This document shows, piece after piece, positions 15,852-24,099 of a stretch of DNA of 43,294 nt. The notes under the pieces were generated by a model. The model ran no database searches. It saw only the letters and a list, made by a program, of their open reading frames with translations, and was not told the DNA's origin. The stretch is from an uncultured Clostridia bacterium (GTDB lineage: Bacteria; Bacillota; Clostridia; Christensenellales; Borkfalkiaceae). The stretch spans positions 1 to 43,294 of the forward strand of contig CAMWWH010000003.1 in the NCBI GenBank assembly GCA_947177975.1, read 5' to 3'. Made by a program: the position numbers and the translations under genes. Numbering within the stretch: the first letter of the stretch is position 1; every line of letters begins with the position of its first letter.

Positions 15852-17453
15852 ATGTTTTTTATCAACTGGCAAACAACATTGGAATGTGTGCTCATCGCGG
15901 TTGTGTTCGCGTGCTTTTTAAGCCTGACCGCCTTTAAAACGCTGGGCATTTTGCAGGGCTTCGGCTATAAAGGCGGTAAGCTCTTCGGCTGGGCGGGGCG
16001 CAAGAGCAACTTAACGCAGGCGCGCTTTTCTCTGCTTGCCATAGCCACGGCGCTCGCCTCGGCGGTAATCGCGCTGTGCTTCGGCTTTGCCGGCGCTCAC
16101 TGGTCGGCGGTTATAGGTCTGACCGCGTACCTTATATTCTTCGTTCTGTATCTGGTTGCCGAAAGCCGCCGCGCAATTAAAAACAGCGCAACGCTCACTC
16201 CGCGGTTCAAGCGGCTTTTAGTTACTTTCTGGCTGACGTTCGCGGTTATAACATATCTCGTAGTAACGCTTTTAAACTTCGGCGAATACGCGTGGGGCGC
16301 GCGGCTGTTTGCAACCTTAAAATACAGCGTACTCGCGGTTCTGCCGCTTTTGATTATCCCCGTTGTCTGCCTTGCCAATTGCATAACTCTCATTTGGGAA
16401 ACGCCGATAAATAAGTCGTACGTAAAGAAAGCCAAACGCGCGGTTGCGGCGGCAGATATAAAGGTAGTTGGCATCACGGGCAGCTACGGCAAGACGGGAG
16501 CGAAAAATATTCTAGCCGCTATGCTTGCCAAAAGTTATCGAGTGCTTTCGACCCCCTCGTCGTTCAACACACCTTTGGGTATCGCCCGCACGGTCAACGG
16601 CAACGACCTCAAAAACTTTGACGTACTGATTGCCGAAATGGGCGCAAGGCACAAGGGCGACATTGCCGAGTTGTGCGCAATCTGCCCGCCAGATTACTCG
16701 CTTATTACGGGTATCTGCCCCCAGCATTTGGAAAGCTTCAAGACTATCGAAAACATTGTAGCCGCCAAGGGCGAAATACTTACGGGCACAAAAATTAAGT
16801 GCGTGATAGCCGCGGACTGCTTCGAACACTTCAAGGATTTCGACGGAAACAAGGCTGTTTGCGACTGCGTGTCGGACGTCAAAGCCGACTGCACGGGTAC
16901 GGAATTTACGTTGAAGTTAGGCGGCGAGAGCAAGCGCGTCAAGACGGTGCTTTTAGGCGAACACAGCGCGTACAATATCGGGTTATGCGCGCAAGCCGCT
17001 TACGAAATGGGAGTGGGCTTAGAGCAAATCGCAGAGGCGGTCGGGGAGCTTAATTTCACCGAACACCGCTTACAGCTCATCGAGAACAACGGAGTTTTCA
17101 TTCTGGACGACGGCTACAATTCCAACGTCGTGGGCGCGAGGGCTGCGATAAAAGTTTTAAAATATTTCGGCGGCAAAAAGATTGCCGTCACTCCCGGTCT
17201 TGTGGAACTCGGCATTTTAGAGGAGAGAGAAAACGCGGCGCTCGGCGGTGAACTCGTCGGACTCGACTACGTGATTTTAGTCGGCGAAACGCTTGTGACC
17301 GCGGTTAAAAACGGTTACTTACAGGCGGGCGGCGACCCCGAAAAAATGGCCGTCGTTCCCAGCCTTGCGGCGGCTCAGGACGTGTTGAAGGACCTGCTTG
17401 CAAAGGGCGATTGCGTGTTGTTCTTAAACGACTTACCGGAAATTTATAATTAA
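15852..17453 (+). CDS. Membrane-anchored Mur ligase (MurF-like)
   Basis: A 533-residue fusion of an N-terminal membrane region and a Mur ligase. Five hydrophobic segments lie in about the first 180 residues (for example TTLECVLIAVVFACFLSLTAF, LFATLKYSVLAVLPLLIIPVV). Then comes the ATP-binding middle domain with VVGITGSYGKTGAKN near 206-220, FNTPLGIARTVN, and LIAEMGARHKGDI, and the C-terminal domain with FTEHRLQLIENNGVFILDDGYNSN. The latter blocks are MurF-like (D-Ala-D-Ala-adding ligase). The usual N-terminal substrate domain of MurF appears to be replaced by the membrane part, and the P-loop is GKTG rather than GKTT. Pairing with ddl supports a cell-wall role. Exact substrate is uncertain. 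Confidence 0.85.
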   Translation: MFFINWQTTLECVLIAVVFACFLSLTAFKTLGILQGFGYKGGKLFGWAGRKSNLTQARFSLLAIATALASAVIALCFGFAGAHWSAVIGLTAYLIFFVLYLVAESRRAIKNSATLTPRFKRLLVTFWLTFAVITYLVVTLLNFGEYAWGARLFATLKYSVLAVLPLLIIPVVCLANCITLIWETPINKSYVKKAKRAVAAADIKVVGITGSYGKTGAKNILAAMLAKSYRVLSTPSSFNTPLGIARTVNGNDLKNFDVLIAEMGARHKGDIAELCAICPPDYSLITGICPQHLESFKTIENIVAAKGEILTGTKIKCVIAADCFEHFKDFDGNKAVCDCVSDVKADCTGTEFTLKLGGESKRVKTVLLGEHSAYNIGLCAQAAYEMGVGLEQIAEAVGELNFTEHRLQLIENNGVFILDDGYNSNVVGARAAIKVLKYFGGKKIAVTPGLVELGILEERENAALGGELVGLDYVILVGETLVTAVKNGYLQAGGDPEKMAVVPSLAAAQDVLKDLLAKGDCVLFLNDLPEIYN

Positions 17454-17473
17454 GTTAATCAAAAAAACTGATT

Positions 17474-17506
17474 TCACCAAAGCGAAAAAATATTTTGCGG
17501 AGGTGA
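17474..17506 (+). promoter_or_regulatory. Hairpin that can cover the ddl ribosome binding site
   Basis: The ddl SD is GGAGGTGAT, nearly a perfect anti-16S match. TCACC (17474-17478) can pair with GGTGA (17502-17506), with inner GC/GC and AAAA/TTTT pairs. This may lower translation, or simply be chance in an A/T-rich leader. Confidence 0.35.
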
Positions 17507-17513
17507 TTTTTTT

Positions 17514-18614
17514 ATGCAAAAAAACTATGACGTCGCCGTAATATTCGGCGGAATTTCATCGGAAAACGAGGTGTCCGTAATTACGGGTACGATGGTCTGC
17601 AACGTTCTTTTAAAGGGCGGCAAAAGCGTACTGCCCGTGTATATCGACCACGGCGGCAAGCTGCACGCGGACGAGAAGCTTGCGGACGTATCCATATACA
17701 AAAACGGCGGATTCGAAAAATATCCGCAGTGCGGTTTTTACGGCGGTGGGGTGGTAGTTTTCAACACTCACGGCAAGCCGAAAACCGCCGCGGAGGTCGG
17801 GTGCGTAATCAACTGTTGCCACGGCGGCGCGGGCGAGGGAGGCGCGGTCGCGGGACTGTGCAATATTTTAAATATTCCCGTAGCCTCGGCGGGAATGTTC
17901 GAAAGCGCCGTATTTATGGATAAATATTACACAAAACTTGTGCTTCAGAGTTTGGGCGTAAAAATCGCAAAATACGCTTATTCGCGGCATATTACGGGGG
18001 CAATCGAGGGCGCAAAGGCGCTCGGATACCCCGTAATTGTCAAACCTGCCACTTTGGGCTCAAGTATAGGCATAGCCAAATGCGACGACGAAAAGGAGTT
18101 GAAAGAGGCGCTTATAACCGCGTTCGAGTTAGACGGCGGAGTGCTTATCGAGGAGTACTTTTCACCCATAAAAGAGATAAATTGCGCGGTTTATTGCTCG
18201 AACGGTGTGGCAATAACCTCGCAATGCGAAGAGGTTTCGTCCGACGGCGAGCTGCTTTCCTACGACGATAAGTATTGCGGGGGAGGTAAAAGAAAATTCC
18301 CCGCCGAACTTGAAAGCGAGGTTGCGGAAAGCATAAAAAACGAGACCGCGCGGGTATATTCGGCGCTGAATATGCGGGGTATTGTGCGGTTTGATTACAT
18401 AATATGCGGGGGGCAATGCTATTTAAGTGAGATAAATACGGTGCCCGGCTCGCTTTCGCAGTACTTGTTATCCGACAGCTATAAGAGCTTTTACAAGGTG
18501 CTTTGCTCGGTAATCGAGCAGGCGAAAGCCGATTTTACCGCACATAAAAAGAAGCGGGTAATTTCCACGGGCATTTTAAACGATATAAAACCTAATAAAA
18601 ATATTAAGAAATAA
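17514..18614 (+). CDS. ddl: D-alanine--D-alanine ligase (variant)
   Basis: ATP-grasp ligase of 366 residues that joins two D-Ala for peptidoglycan. N-terminal VIFGGISSENEVS corresponds to the GGxSxEHEVS motif. VKPATLGSSIGI, FDYI and LSEINTVPGSL are ATP-grasp and metal-binding blocks. The usual LHGxxGEDGxxQG is CHGGAGEGGAVAG here, so the Asp and Gln of the motif are changed. This loop is variable in clostridial homologues, but the change could affect substrate choice. It follows the membrane Mur ligase by 60 bases, and together they supply and attach the terminal dipeptide. The C-terminus carries an extra Lys/Asn-rich tail. Confidence 0.9.
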   Translation: MQKNYDVAVIFGGISSENEVSVITGTMVCNVLLKGGKSVLPVYIDHGGKLHADEKLADVSIYKNGGFEKYPQCGFYGGGVVVFNTHGKPKTAAEVGCVINCCHGGAGEGGAVAGLCNILNIPVASAGMFESAVFMDKYYTKLVLQSLGVKIAKYAYSRHITGAIEGAKALGYPVIVKPATLGSSIGIAKCDDEKELKEALITAFELDGGVLIEEYFSPIKEINCAVYCSNGVAITSQCEEVSSDGELLSYDDKYCGGGKRKFPAELESEVAESIKNETARVYSALNMRGIVRFDYIICGGQCYLSEINTVPGSLSQYLLSDSYKSFYKVLCSVIEQAKADFTAHKKKRVISTGILNDIKPNKNIKK

Positions 18615-18617
18615 CGC

Positions 18618-18647
18618 TTGCCACGCTTTGCACTTTTATAGTAAAAT
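18618..18647 (+). promoter_or_regulatory. Promoter of icd (TTGCCA-18-TAAAAT)
   Basis: TTGCCA at 18618-18623, 18-base spacer, TAAAAT at 18642-18647, about 25 bases before the icd ATG. SD AGAGGAAAG lies between. Confidence 0.55.
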
Positions 18648-18672
18648 ATAGAAAAGCAAAGAGGAAAGCAAA

Positions 18673-19878
18673 ATGGAAAAGATAAAGATGACGACGCCGC
18701 TCGTCGAGATGGACGGCGACGAAATGACCCGCGTTCTGTGGAAGTGGATTAAAGAAATTTTAATAGAACCTTACGTCGATTTAAAGACCGAGTATTACGA
18801 TTTGGGTCTACCCGAAAGGGACAGGACCGAAGACAAGGTCACCGAGGACAGCGCTTACGCGACGCTCAGATACGGAGTTGCCGTAAAGTGCGCGACCATA
18901 ACTCCCAACGCACAGAGGGTTGAAGAATACAACCTCAAAAAAATGTGGAAGAGCCCCAACGGCACAATCCGCAAAATTTTGGACGGCACGGTTTTCCGCG
19001 CGCCCATTCTGGTAAAAGGCATAACCCCGTACGTTCCCTCGTGGAAAAAGCCCATAGTTCTCGCCCGCCACGCTTACGGCGATATTTACAACTCGGTCGA
19101 AAGCCGCGTCGAGGCGGGGCAAAGCGCGTATCTCGTCGTCACCGATAAGGACGGTAACGAGGTGGAGCGCAAGCTCATACACGATTTCAGAGGCGACGGC
19201 ATTATTCAGGGCGTGCACAATCTCGACAAGTCGATAGCGGCGTTTGCGCGCAGCTGTTTCAAATACGCGCTGGAGAATAAAATCCCTATGTGGCTGGGCG
19301 CGAAAGACACCATTTCCAAGACGTACGACCACCGCTTCAAGGATATCTTCGCCGAGATTTACGAGAGGGAGTACAAGACCGACTTCGAGGCGGCGGGCAT
19401 CTATTATATGTACACTTTAATTGACGACATCGTTGCGCGCATAGTGCGTTCGGAGGGCGGAGTTCTGTGGGTATGCAAGAACTACGACGGCGACGTCATG
19501 AGCGATATGGTCGCAACCGCTTACGGCTCTTTGGGTATGATGAGTTCGGTGCTCGTTTCGCCCGACGGCAAGTACGAGTTCGAGGCGGCGCACGGCACGG
19601 TCACGCGGCATTATTACAGGTGGCGCGATGGCGAGAGCACTTCGACCAACTCGGTTGCAACGATATGGGCTTGGACGGGCGCGCTTGCAAAACGTGGCGA
19701 GCTGGACGAAATTCCCGAGCTTGTCGACTTTGCAAAGAAGCTTGAAAGAGCCACAATCGAAACAATCGAGAGCGGCTATATGACGGGCGATTTAATTCCT
19801 TTGTTCAAGCGCGAGGGGATAACTCCCGTCAAGCTCGACAGCGAAGGCTTTTTAAGAAAGATTGCCGAGAAGCTTTAA
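18673..19878 (+). CDS. icd: NADP-dependent isocitrate dehydrogenase (eukaryote-like dimeric type)
   Basis: A 401-residue isocitrate dehydrogenase that oxidises isocitrate to 2-oxoglutarate with NADP. The sequence follows the homodimeric type related to eukaryotic IDH1/IDH2 rather than E. coli Icd. Matching blocks: [90 protein letters not shown] and [13 protein letters not shown]. Length is normal. It has its own promoter and ends 4 bases before the next gene. Confidence 0.97.
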   Translation: MEKIKMTTPLVEMDGDEMTRVLWKWIKEILIEPYVDLKTEYYDLGLPERDRTEDKVTEDSAYATLRYGVAVKCATITPNAQRVEEYNLKKMWKSPNGTIRKILDGTVFRAPILVKGITPYVPSWKKPIVLARHAYGDIYNSVESRVEAGQSAYLVVTDKDGNEVERKLIHDFRGDGIIQGVHNLDKSIAAFARSCFKYALENKIPMWLGAKDTISKTYDHRFKDIFAEIYEREYKTDFEAAGIYYMYTLIDDIVARIVRSEGGVLWVCKNYDGDVMSDMVATAYGSLGMMSSVLVSPDGKYEFEAAHGTVTRHYYRWRDGESTSTNSVATIWAWTGALAKRGELDEIPELVDFAKKLERATIETIESGYMTGDLIPLFKREGITPVKLDSEGFLRKIAEKL

Positions 19879-19882
19879 CGAT

Positions 19883-20494
19883 ATGCCGAAATCCGAAATA
19901 AGAGAGAAGACAGAGTTCAGGGAAAATTGCGAGTACCGTTTTGTCGAAGCTATCGGCGGCGGGCTCGGGGCACTTGTGTTTCTCTGCGCGGCGGTGCTTT
20001 TGGTGCTGTATCTCGTCTACCGTGACGTAGACACGAGTGCGGTGGTCGGTATAATAATATCGCTGATTTTCACGATTATTCTGGAAATTGCCTGCGTGAA
20101 AATGTTTATTGCGGGGCTGAACGAGTTTTATAACCACGGTAAAACGGGGCTTGTCATCGACGAGTACGGCGTGCAGATTGCAGTGCGCACCGGACTTTTC
20201 AAGCGGGAACTGGTTTTCGTGCCATATTCGGATATGCAGAAGTTCTGCGTTTACAGGGACAGGTGGGAGCATTACCACGGTGACCCGTACAAGGATATAG
20301 ACCTTAGTTTAAAGCCGTATAAAGTAACCGTTTTGAAAAAGGGGTGGATAACCTTTTGCGATTTGTGCGGCAACGAATATTCGATGCACATAAAGGAGTG
20401 TATGGAGGCGGGAGCGCAGATTACGGTGCACCTCGACGAAAGCCAGATTAACCGCGGTATAAGCGATATCCGCAAAGGCAGAAAAAGAAAGTAA
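19883..20494 (+). CDS. Membrane protein with two helices and a C-terminal PH-like domain
   Basis: About 203 residues from ATG 19883. The ORF-track start at 19862 lies inside icd and is less likely. Polar N-terminus, then two helices (AIGGGLGALVFLCAAVLLVLYLV and AVVGIIISLIFTIILEIACVKMF), then a soluble domain beginning GLVIDEYGVQIAVRTGLFKRELVFVPYSDM. That strand pattern resembles bacterial PH-like membrane proteins. Function unknown. The stop is followed by a strong terminator. Confidence 0.7.
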   Translation: MPKSEIREKTEFRENCEYRFVEAIGGGLGALVFLCAAVLLVLYLVYRDVDTSAVVGIIISLIFTIILEIACVKMFIAGLNEFYNHGKTGLVIDEYGVQIAVRTGLFKRELVFVPYSDMQKFCVYRDRWEHYHGDPYKDIDLSLKPYKVTVLKKGWITFCDLCGNEYSMHIKECMEAGAQITVHLDESQINRGISDIRKGRKRK

Positions 20495-20503
20495 ATAAAA
20501 TAA

Positions 20504-20537
20504 GCCCCGCGGCGCAAGCGCCGCGGGGCGTTTCTTT
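20504..20537. terminator. Strong bidirectional terminator
   Basis: A 12-bp perfect stem, GCCCCGCGGCGC with GCGCCGCGGGGC, has a tiny AA loop and is followed by TTTCTTT on the plus strand. On the minus strand it follows the rtcB stop, where the tail is TTATTTTATTT. It serves both converging genes. Confidence 0.9.
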
Positions 20538-21720
20538 ACTCGTTTCCGGCTTTGAAATTATACACGGGTTTTATTATTTTTTCTATCTCGACGGTGGGAG
20601 AGATGAGCCCGATTATTTCGTCCATAGGCTTGTAAGCCATAGGCGATTCGTCAATCGTCGCTTCGGTGGCGGTGGTAGTGTACACGCCGCGCATTTCCTC
20701 TTTGAATTCCTGCTCGGTAAAAAGCAGCTTCGCCTCGCTGCGCTTTAAGAGCCTCCCCGCGCCGTGGGGTGCGGAATTGTTCCAGTCGGGGTTGCCCTTG
20801 CCGCGCGCAATAACGCAGCCGTCGCGCATATTCATGGGTATCAGCACGCGCTGTCCCGCGTGCGCGGGGATTGCGCCTTTTCGGATAACGTTGTCGTCGT
20901 CGATAAAGTTATGCACGGTCTCGAAGCTTTCGCTGCGGTAAATTTTCAGGAATTTCAATATATCGTCAGCCATCTTTCTGCGGCTCAAAACGGCAAACTT
21001 CTGACAGATACGTAAATCGTGCATATAGTCCTGCATATGTTTGCCCTCGAGGTAGCAAAGCTCGGCGGGAATCTTGGTTTTATGCGCGTATTTTGCGTTG
21101 ACCTCGGCAATTGCCTCGGGGATATCCCCTTGCTTACCGCTGTTTTTCAGCTTTTCCGTGACCGCCGCGCGTTCCTCTTCGGCGCAGAATTTACAGTCGT
21201 TTACGGCAAGCTTCTGATAGATTTTCGCCACCTGCAACCCTAAATTCCGCGAGCCGCTGTGAATAACTAAATAGCCGTTGCCGTCGTCGTCGCGGTCAAT
21301 TTCTATAAAATGGTTGCCGCCGCCCAGCGTGCCCAAAGAGCCGTACAGTCTGTCGAAGTCGCGCAAGTCCTTAAAGCAGTATAACTGTTTAATGAGGTCT
21401 ACGCCGTTGAATTCTTTTCGGCACGCCGTACCGCTGGGTATCTTGGCTTTGATAAATTTGTCAAGCTCTTCGAGAGAAAAATCCGCCTTGCCGAGCTCGA
21501 CGGTCAGCATACCGCAGCCCAAGTCGACGCCTAAAACGTTGGGGATAATCTTGTCGGTCAGTTGCGCGGTAAAGCCGACAACGCAACCCGTGCCCGCATG
21601 CACATCGGGCATAATTCTCACCCGCGACCCCGCAAAGGGGGGCTGGGCAATCAGCGTATAAATCTGGTTGACCGCCTCGGGCTCTATATTTTCAGTAAAA
21701 ATCTGCAAATCGTAATTCAT
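20536..21720 (-). CDS. rtcB: RtcB-type RNA ligase
   Basis: A 394-residue RtcB, the GTP- and Mn-dependent ligase that joins RNA 2',3'-cyclic phosphate or 3'-phosphate to 5'-OH ends. Motifs: GVDLGCGM (metal Asp and Cys), GTLGGGNHFIEI, HSGSRNLG, RKGAIPAHAGQRVLIPMNM and the guanylation motif APHGAGRLLKRSEA containing the nucleophilic His. No rtcA or rtcR neighbour is present. SD AAGGTGAG precedes the ATG. Confidence 0.96.
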   Translation of the reverse strand: MNYDLQIFTENIEPEAVNQIYTLIAQPPFAGSRVRIMPDVHAGTGCVVGFTAQLTDKIIPNVLGVDLGCGMLTVELGKADFSLEELDKFIKAKIPSGTACRKEFNGVDLIKQLYCFKDLRDFDRLYGSLGTLGGGNHFIEIDRDDDGNGYLVIHSGSRNLGLQVAKIYQKLAVNDCKFCAEEERAAVTEKLKNSGKQGDIPEAIAEVNAKYAHKTKIPAELCYLEGKHMQDYMHDLRICQKFAVLSRRKMADDILKFLKIYRSESFETVHNFIDDDNVIRKGAIPAHAGQRVLIPMNMRDGCVIARGKGNPDWNNSAPHGAGRLLKRSEAKLLFTEQEFKEEMRGVYTTTATEATIDESPMAYKPMDEIIGLISPTVEIEKIIKPVYNFKAGNE

Positions 21721-21740
21721 AATCTCACCTTATCGACATT

Positions 21741-21770
21741 ATGATAACATTCGCAGTTTTATAATGTCAA
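21741..21770 (-). promoter_or_regulatory. Promoter of rtcB (TTGACA-18-TATCAT)
   Basis: On the minus strand, TTGACA (21770-21765) is a perfect -35 and TATCAT (21746-21741) a 5/6 -10, 18 bases apart. It lies directly against the stop codon of the pyridoxamine kinase gene, so rtcB has its own transcript. Confidence 0.7.
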
Positions 21771-21771
21771 T

Positions 21772-22596
21772 TTATTTGTTAAGCACCTTTTCGAAGTTGA
21801 CGCCGTAGAAGTGAGCGCGGTCTGTGTTTTTAAGACAGTCGATAACAAACCGACTTGCCAAACTGCAGCTGTCGGAAAGCGATTTCCCGCCAAGATAGCT
21901 TGCTGTAAAGACGGATGCGAAAATATCGCCTGTGCCGTGCCGCTTTTCGGGCAGCTTTTCAAGCAGAACGTATGTGCCCTTGCGGGTGGGTTTTTTTGCG
22001 CGCATTATTTCGGTCAGAATGTATTCGCCTATATAGCCGCCACTTTCTACACCCGTAATAATAACCGTCTTGCCCGTCATTTCAAAAAGCTTGTTTGCAA
22101 GCTCTTTAATATACTCGTCGCCTTGCTCTTCGCGGTATTCCGTTTCGGTTAAAAAGCAAGCCTCGGTGACATTGGGCAGAATAATGTCCGCGCGCTTTAT
22201 AAGCTTTCGCATTTCGGCAACGTAGTTTAAGTCGAACCCGCCGTAAAGCTTGCCGTTGTCGGCAAACACGGGGTCGATAATAACCGGCGCGCCGTCCTCC
22301 GAAAATTCGTCGAAGCACTTTTCAGCCAGTGCCATAAGCTCGGCTTTGCCTAAATAGCCCAAAAGGAACGCGTCGAATTTGATATTGTTGTTCTTCCAGT
22401 TCTCGTAGATTACGGGTATTTCGGGGGTGAGGTCGAGGTAGCTCCAGCCCTTGAACATAGTGTGGTTTGAAAGCACCGCCGTGGGCAGTACGCACGTCTC
22501 TATTCCGTAGCGCGAGAGTATGGGTAGCGCAACGGTCAGTGAGCACTGTCCTACGCACGATAAATCCTGCATAGTCAAAATTCTTTTGGTTTTCAT
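21772..22596 (-). CDS. pdxY: Pyridoxamine/pyridoxal kinase
   Basis: A PfkB-like kinase (274 residues) that phosphorylates B6 vitamers in the PLP salvage route. N-terminal ILTMQDLSCVGQCSLTVALP, PTAVLSNHT, DPVFADNGKLYG, LPNVTEACFLT and the catalytic HGTGDIFASV motif (Asp base) identify it. The ORF track starts at 22620, but I choose ATG 22596. A GAGGAAG SD precedes it, and a TATAAT -10 box overlaps the upstream ATG. It is divergent from a MocR regulator, a classic B6 arrangement. Confidence 0.92.
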   Translation of the reverse strand: MKTKRILTMQDLSCVGQCSLTVALPILSRYGIETCVLPTAVLSNHTMFKGWSYLDLTPEIPVIYENWKNNNIKFDAFLLGYLGKAELMALAEKCFDEFSEDGAPVIIDPVFADNGKLYGGFDLNYVAEMRKLIKRADIILPNVTEACFLTETEYREEQGDEYIKELANKLFEMTGKTVIITGVESGGYIGEYILTEIMRAKKPTRKGTYVLLEKLPEKRHGTGDIFASVFTASYLGGKSLSDSCSLASRFVIDCLKNTDRAHFYGVNFEKVLNK

Positions 22597-22613
22597 AATT
22601 TCTTCCTCGTTGT

Positions 22614-22642
22614 TTGACATTATAAGGTAATATTGATATTAT
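22614..22642 (+). promoter_or_regulatory. Promoter of the MocR gene (TTGACA-17-TGaTATTAT)
   Basis: TTGACA (22614-22619), 17-base spacer, and an extended -10 TGATATTAT ending at 22642. On the minus strand, TATAAT (22624-22619) is the likely pdxY -10. The two promoters overlap, so one bound regulator could control both. Confidence 0.7.
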
Positions 22643-22666
22643 TAAAATATCCAAATCAGATATTTT
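22635..22666. promoter_or_regulatory. Operator candidate between pdxY and the MocR gene
   Basis: AAAATATC (22644-22651) and GATATTTT (22659-22666) form a perfect 8-bp inverted repeat with a 7-base gap. A third half-site GATATT lies at 22635-22640. PdxR/MocR regulators bind such repeated half-sites. The position over the MocR start site fits autoregulation. Confidence 0.6.
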
Positions 22667-22681
22667 TGATAGTACCAGATT

Positions 22682-24052
22682 ATGTTGACCTACGACCTTT
22701 CCGAAAAGAATAAATATTACGATTTGTACCGTGCGATACGCGGCGATATTTTAAGCGGCAATTTAAAGCACGGCGACAAACTGCCGTCCAAGCGCAGCTT
22801 AGCCGAGCACCTTGGAGTAAGCGTTATCACCGTGCAGACGGCGTACGAACAGCTACTTGCCGAGGGATATATCCAAAGCGAACAGCGGCGGGGCTACTTC
22901 GTCGCCGAGGTCAACCCGCAGAGCGAACTATTATATTCGCCGTTAACGCACGTTGAAGAGCGGGAGGAACGCTATGATTTAGACCTCTGCTCCGGTCGTG
23001 CGCCTGTAAAATTGTTCCCCTTTTCGACTTGGTCTAAGCTTATGCGCGAGACTCTTTCCGAGGAGGGCGACCACCTTTTGGAGCGCGTTCCGTGCGACGG
23101 CGATTTTGCGCTTAAAGAGGCAATCGCGGCGTATCTGTACCGTTTTCGCGGGTTCAAGGTGGACGCGCGGCACATAGTTATAGGCGCGGGCGCGGAGTAT
23201 CTGTACGGAGTTATAGTTCAGCTACTTGGCAGGGAAAAACCGTACGCGGTGGAAAACCCCGCCTATGCGCGAGTGCCTCAAACCTACGCTTTGAACGGAG
23301 CAAAATGCAAGTATATTGCCGTGGACGGCTGCGGGGTAAAGGTGGACGAGGTGGAAAAGAGCGGCGCGTGCGCACTGCACATATCGCCCTCGCACCAATA
23401 CCCCACGGGCGCGGTTATGCCCGCGGCAAACCGCTCGAAGCTTTTAGCCTGGGCGCAGGATGAGAGCGCGTATATAATAGAGGACGACTACGACAGCGAA
23501 TTCCGCTTATTCGGCAAACCGTTGCAGACGATGGCGGGTATGAACGGCGAAAGAGTGATATATTTAAACACCTTTTCCAAGACGCTCGCGCCGTCGCTGA
23601 GAATGGGTTATATGGTGTTACCCCCCCGACTATACGCCGATTACCGCAGATTATTCGGCAATTCGGCGAACGTCGTGCCGCTGTTCGAGCAGAAAACTCT
23701 TGCGAAAATGTTAGACGGCGGTTACTTCGAAAGGCACGTCAACAGATTGCGCAATTATTACCGCACCGTTCGCGCAAAGCTTTTGGAAATAATAGAAAAA
23801 TTGCCCTTCGAAAAGGAGATAATAGAAACGGGCGGGGGGTTGCACCTGACCGTGCGGTTGCCGTCGTTTGAGAGCGACGAGGAAATCAAGGCGACGGCGA
23901 AAAAGCGGGGAATAAAGATAAAGTGCGTGTCCGACTATCTTTCCGCGCCCGATGAGCAGTACGACCGCGTTGCCGTGATCAACTATTCGAGCGTGGAAGA
24001 GGAAGCTTTATCCACACTTTGTAGACAACTTTCCACACATAATTCCTTGTAA
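22682..24052 (+). CDS. MocR/PdxR-type regulator (GntR HTH plus aminotransferase domain)
   Basis: A 456-residue regulator. The N-terminal GntR winged helix (GDILSGNLKHGDKLPSKRSLAEHLGVS) is followed by a fold-type I aminotransferase-like domain with HISPSHQYPTGAVMP and the PLP-lysine motif NTFSKTLAPSLRMGYM. MocR proteins sense PLP and control B6 genes. Divergence from the kinase gene indicates a PdxR-like role. No clear SD precedes the ATG. Near its 3' end the coding sequence happens to contain TTATCCACA. Confidence 0.92.
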   Translation: MLTYDLSEKNKYYDLYRAIRGDILSGNLKHGDKLPSKRSLAEHLGVSVITVQTAYEQLLAEGYIQSEQRRGYFVAEVNPQSELLYSPLTHVEEREERYDLDLCSGRAPVKLFPFSTWSKLMRETLSEEGDHLLERVPCDGDFALKEAIAAYLYRFRGFKVDARHIVIGAGAEYLYGVIVQLLGREKPYAVENPAYARVPQTYALNGAKCKYIAVDGCGVKVDEVEKSGACALHISPSHQYPTGAVMPAANRSKLLAWAQDESAYIIEDDYDSEFRLFGKPLQTMAGMNGERVIYLNTFSKTLAPSLRMGYMVLPPRLYADYRRLFGNSANVVPLFEQKTLAKMLDGGYFERHVNRLRNYYRTVRAKLLEIIEKLPFEKEIIETGGGLHLTVRLPSFESDEEIKATAKKRGIKIKCVSDYLSAPDEQYDRVAVINYSSVEEEALSTLCRQLSTHNSL

Positions 24053-24075
24053 AACCGTTCGTTGTAATGTAGAAT
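24047..24075 (+). promoter_or_regulatory. Promoter of the first membrane XRE gene (TTGTAA-17-TAGAAT)
   Basis: TTGTAA (24047-24052) lies across the MocR stop codon; TAGAAT is at 24070-24075 with a 17-base spacer. The start codon follows 24 bases later with GAGAGGT as SD. Confidence 0.55.
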
Positions 24076-24099
24076 TTTAAGCGTTGAGAGGTAAAAATT

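Noticed and set aside
24008-24016. TTATCCACA, a perfect DnaA-box sequence
   Set aside because: Single copy inside the MocR coding end with only a poor second match; no cluster, A+T-rich unwinding element or dnaA/dnaN neighbour, so not an origin.
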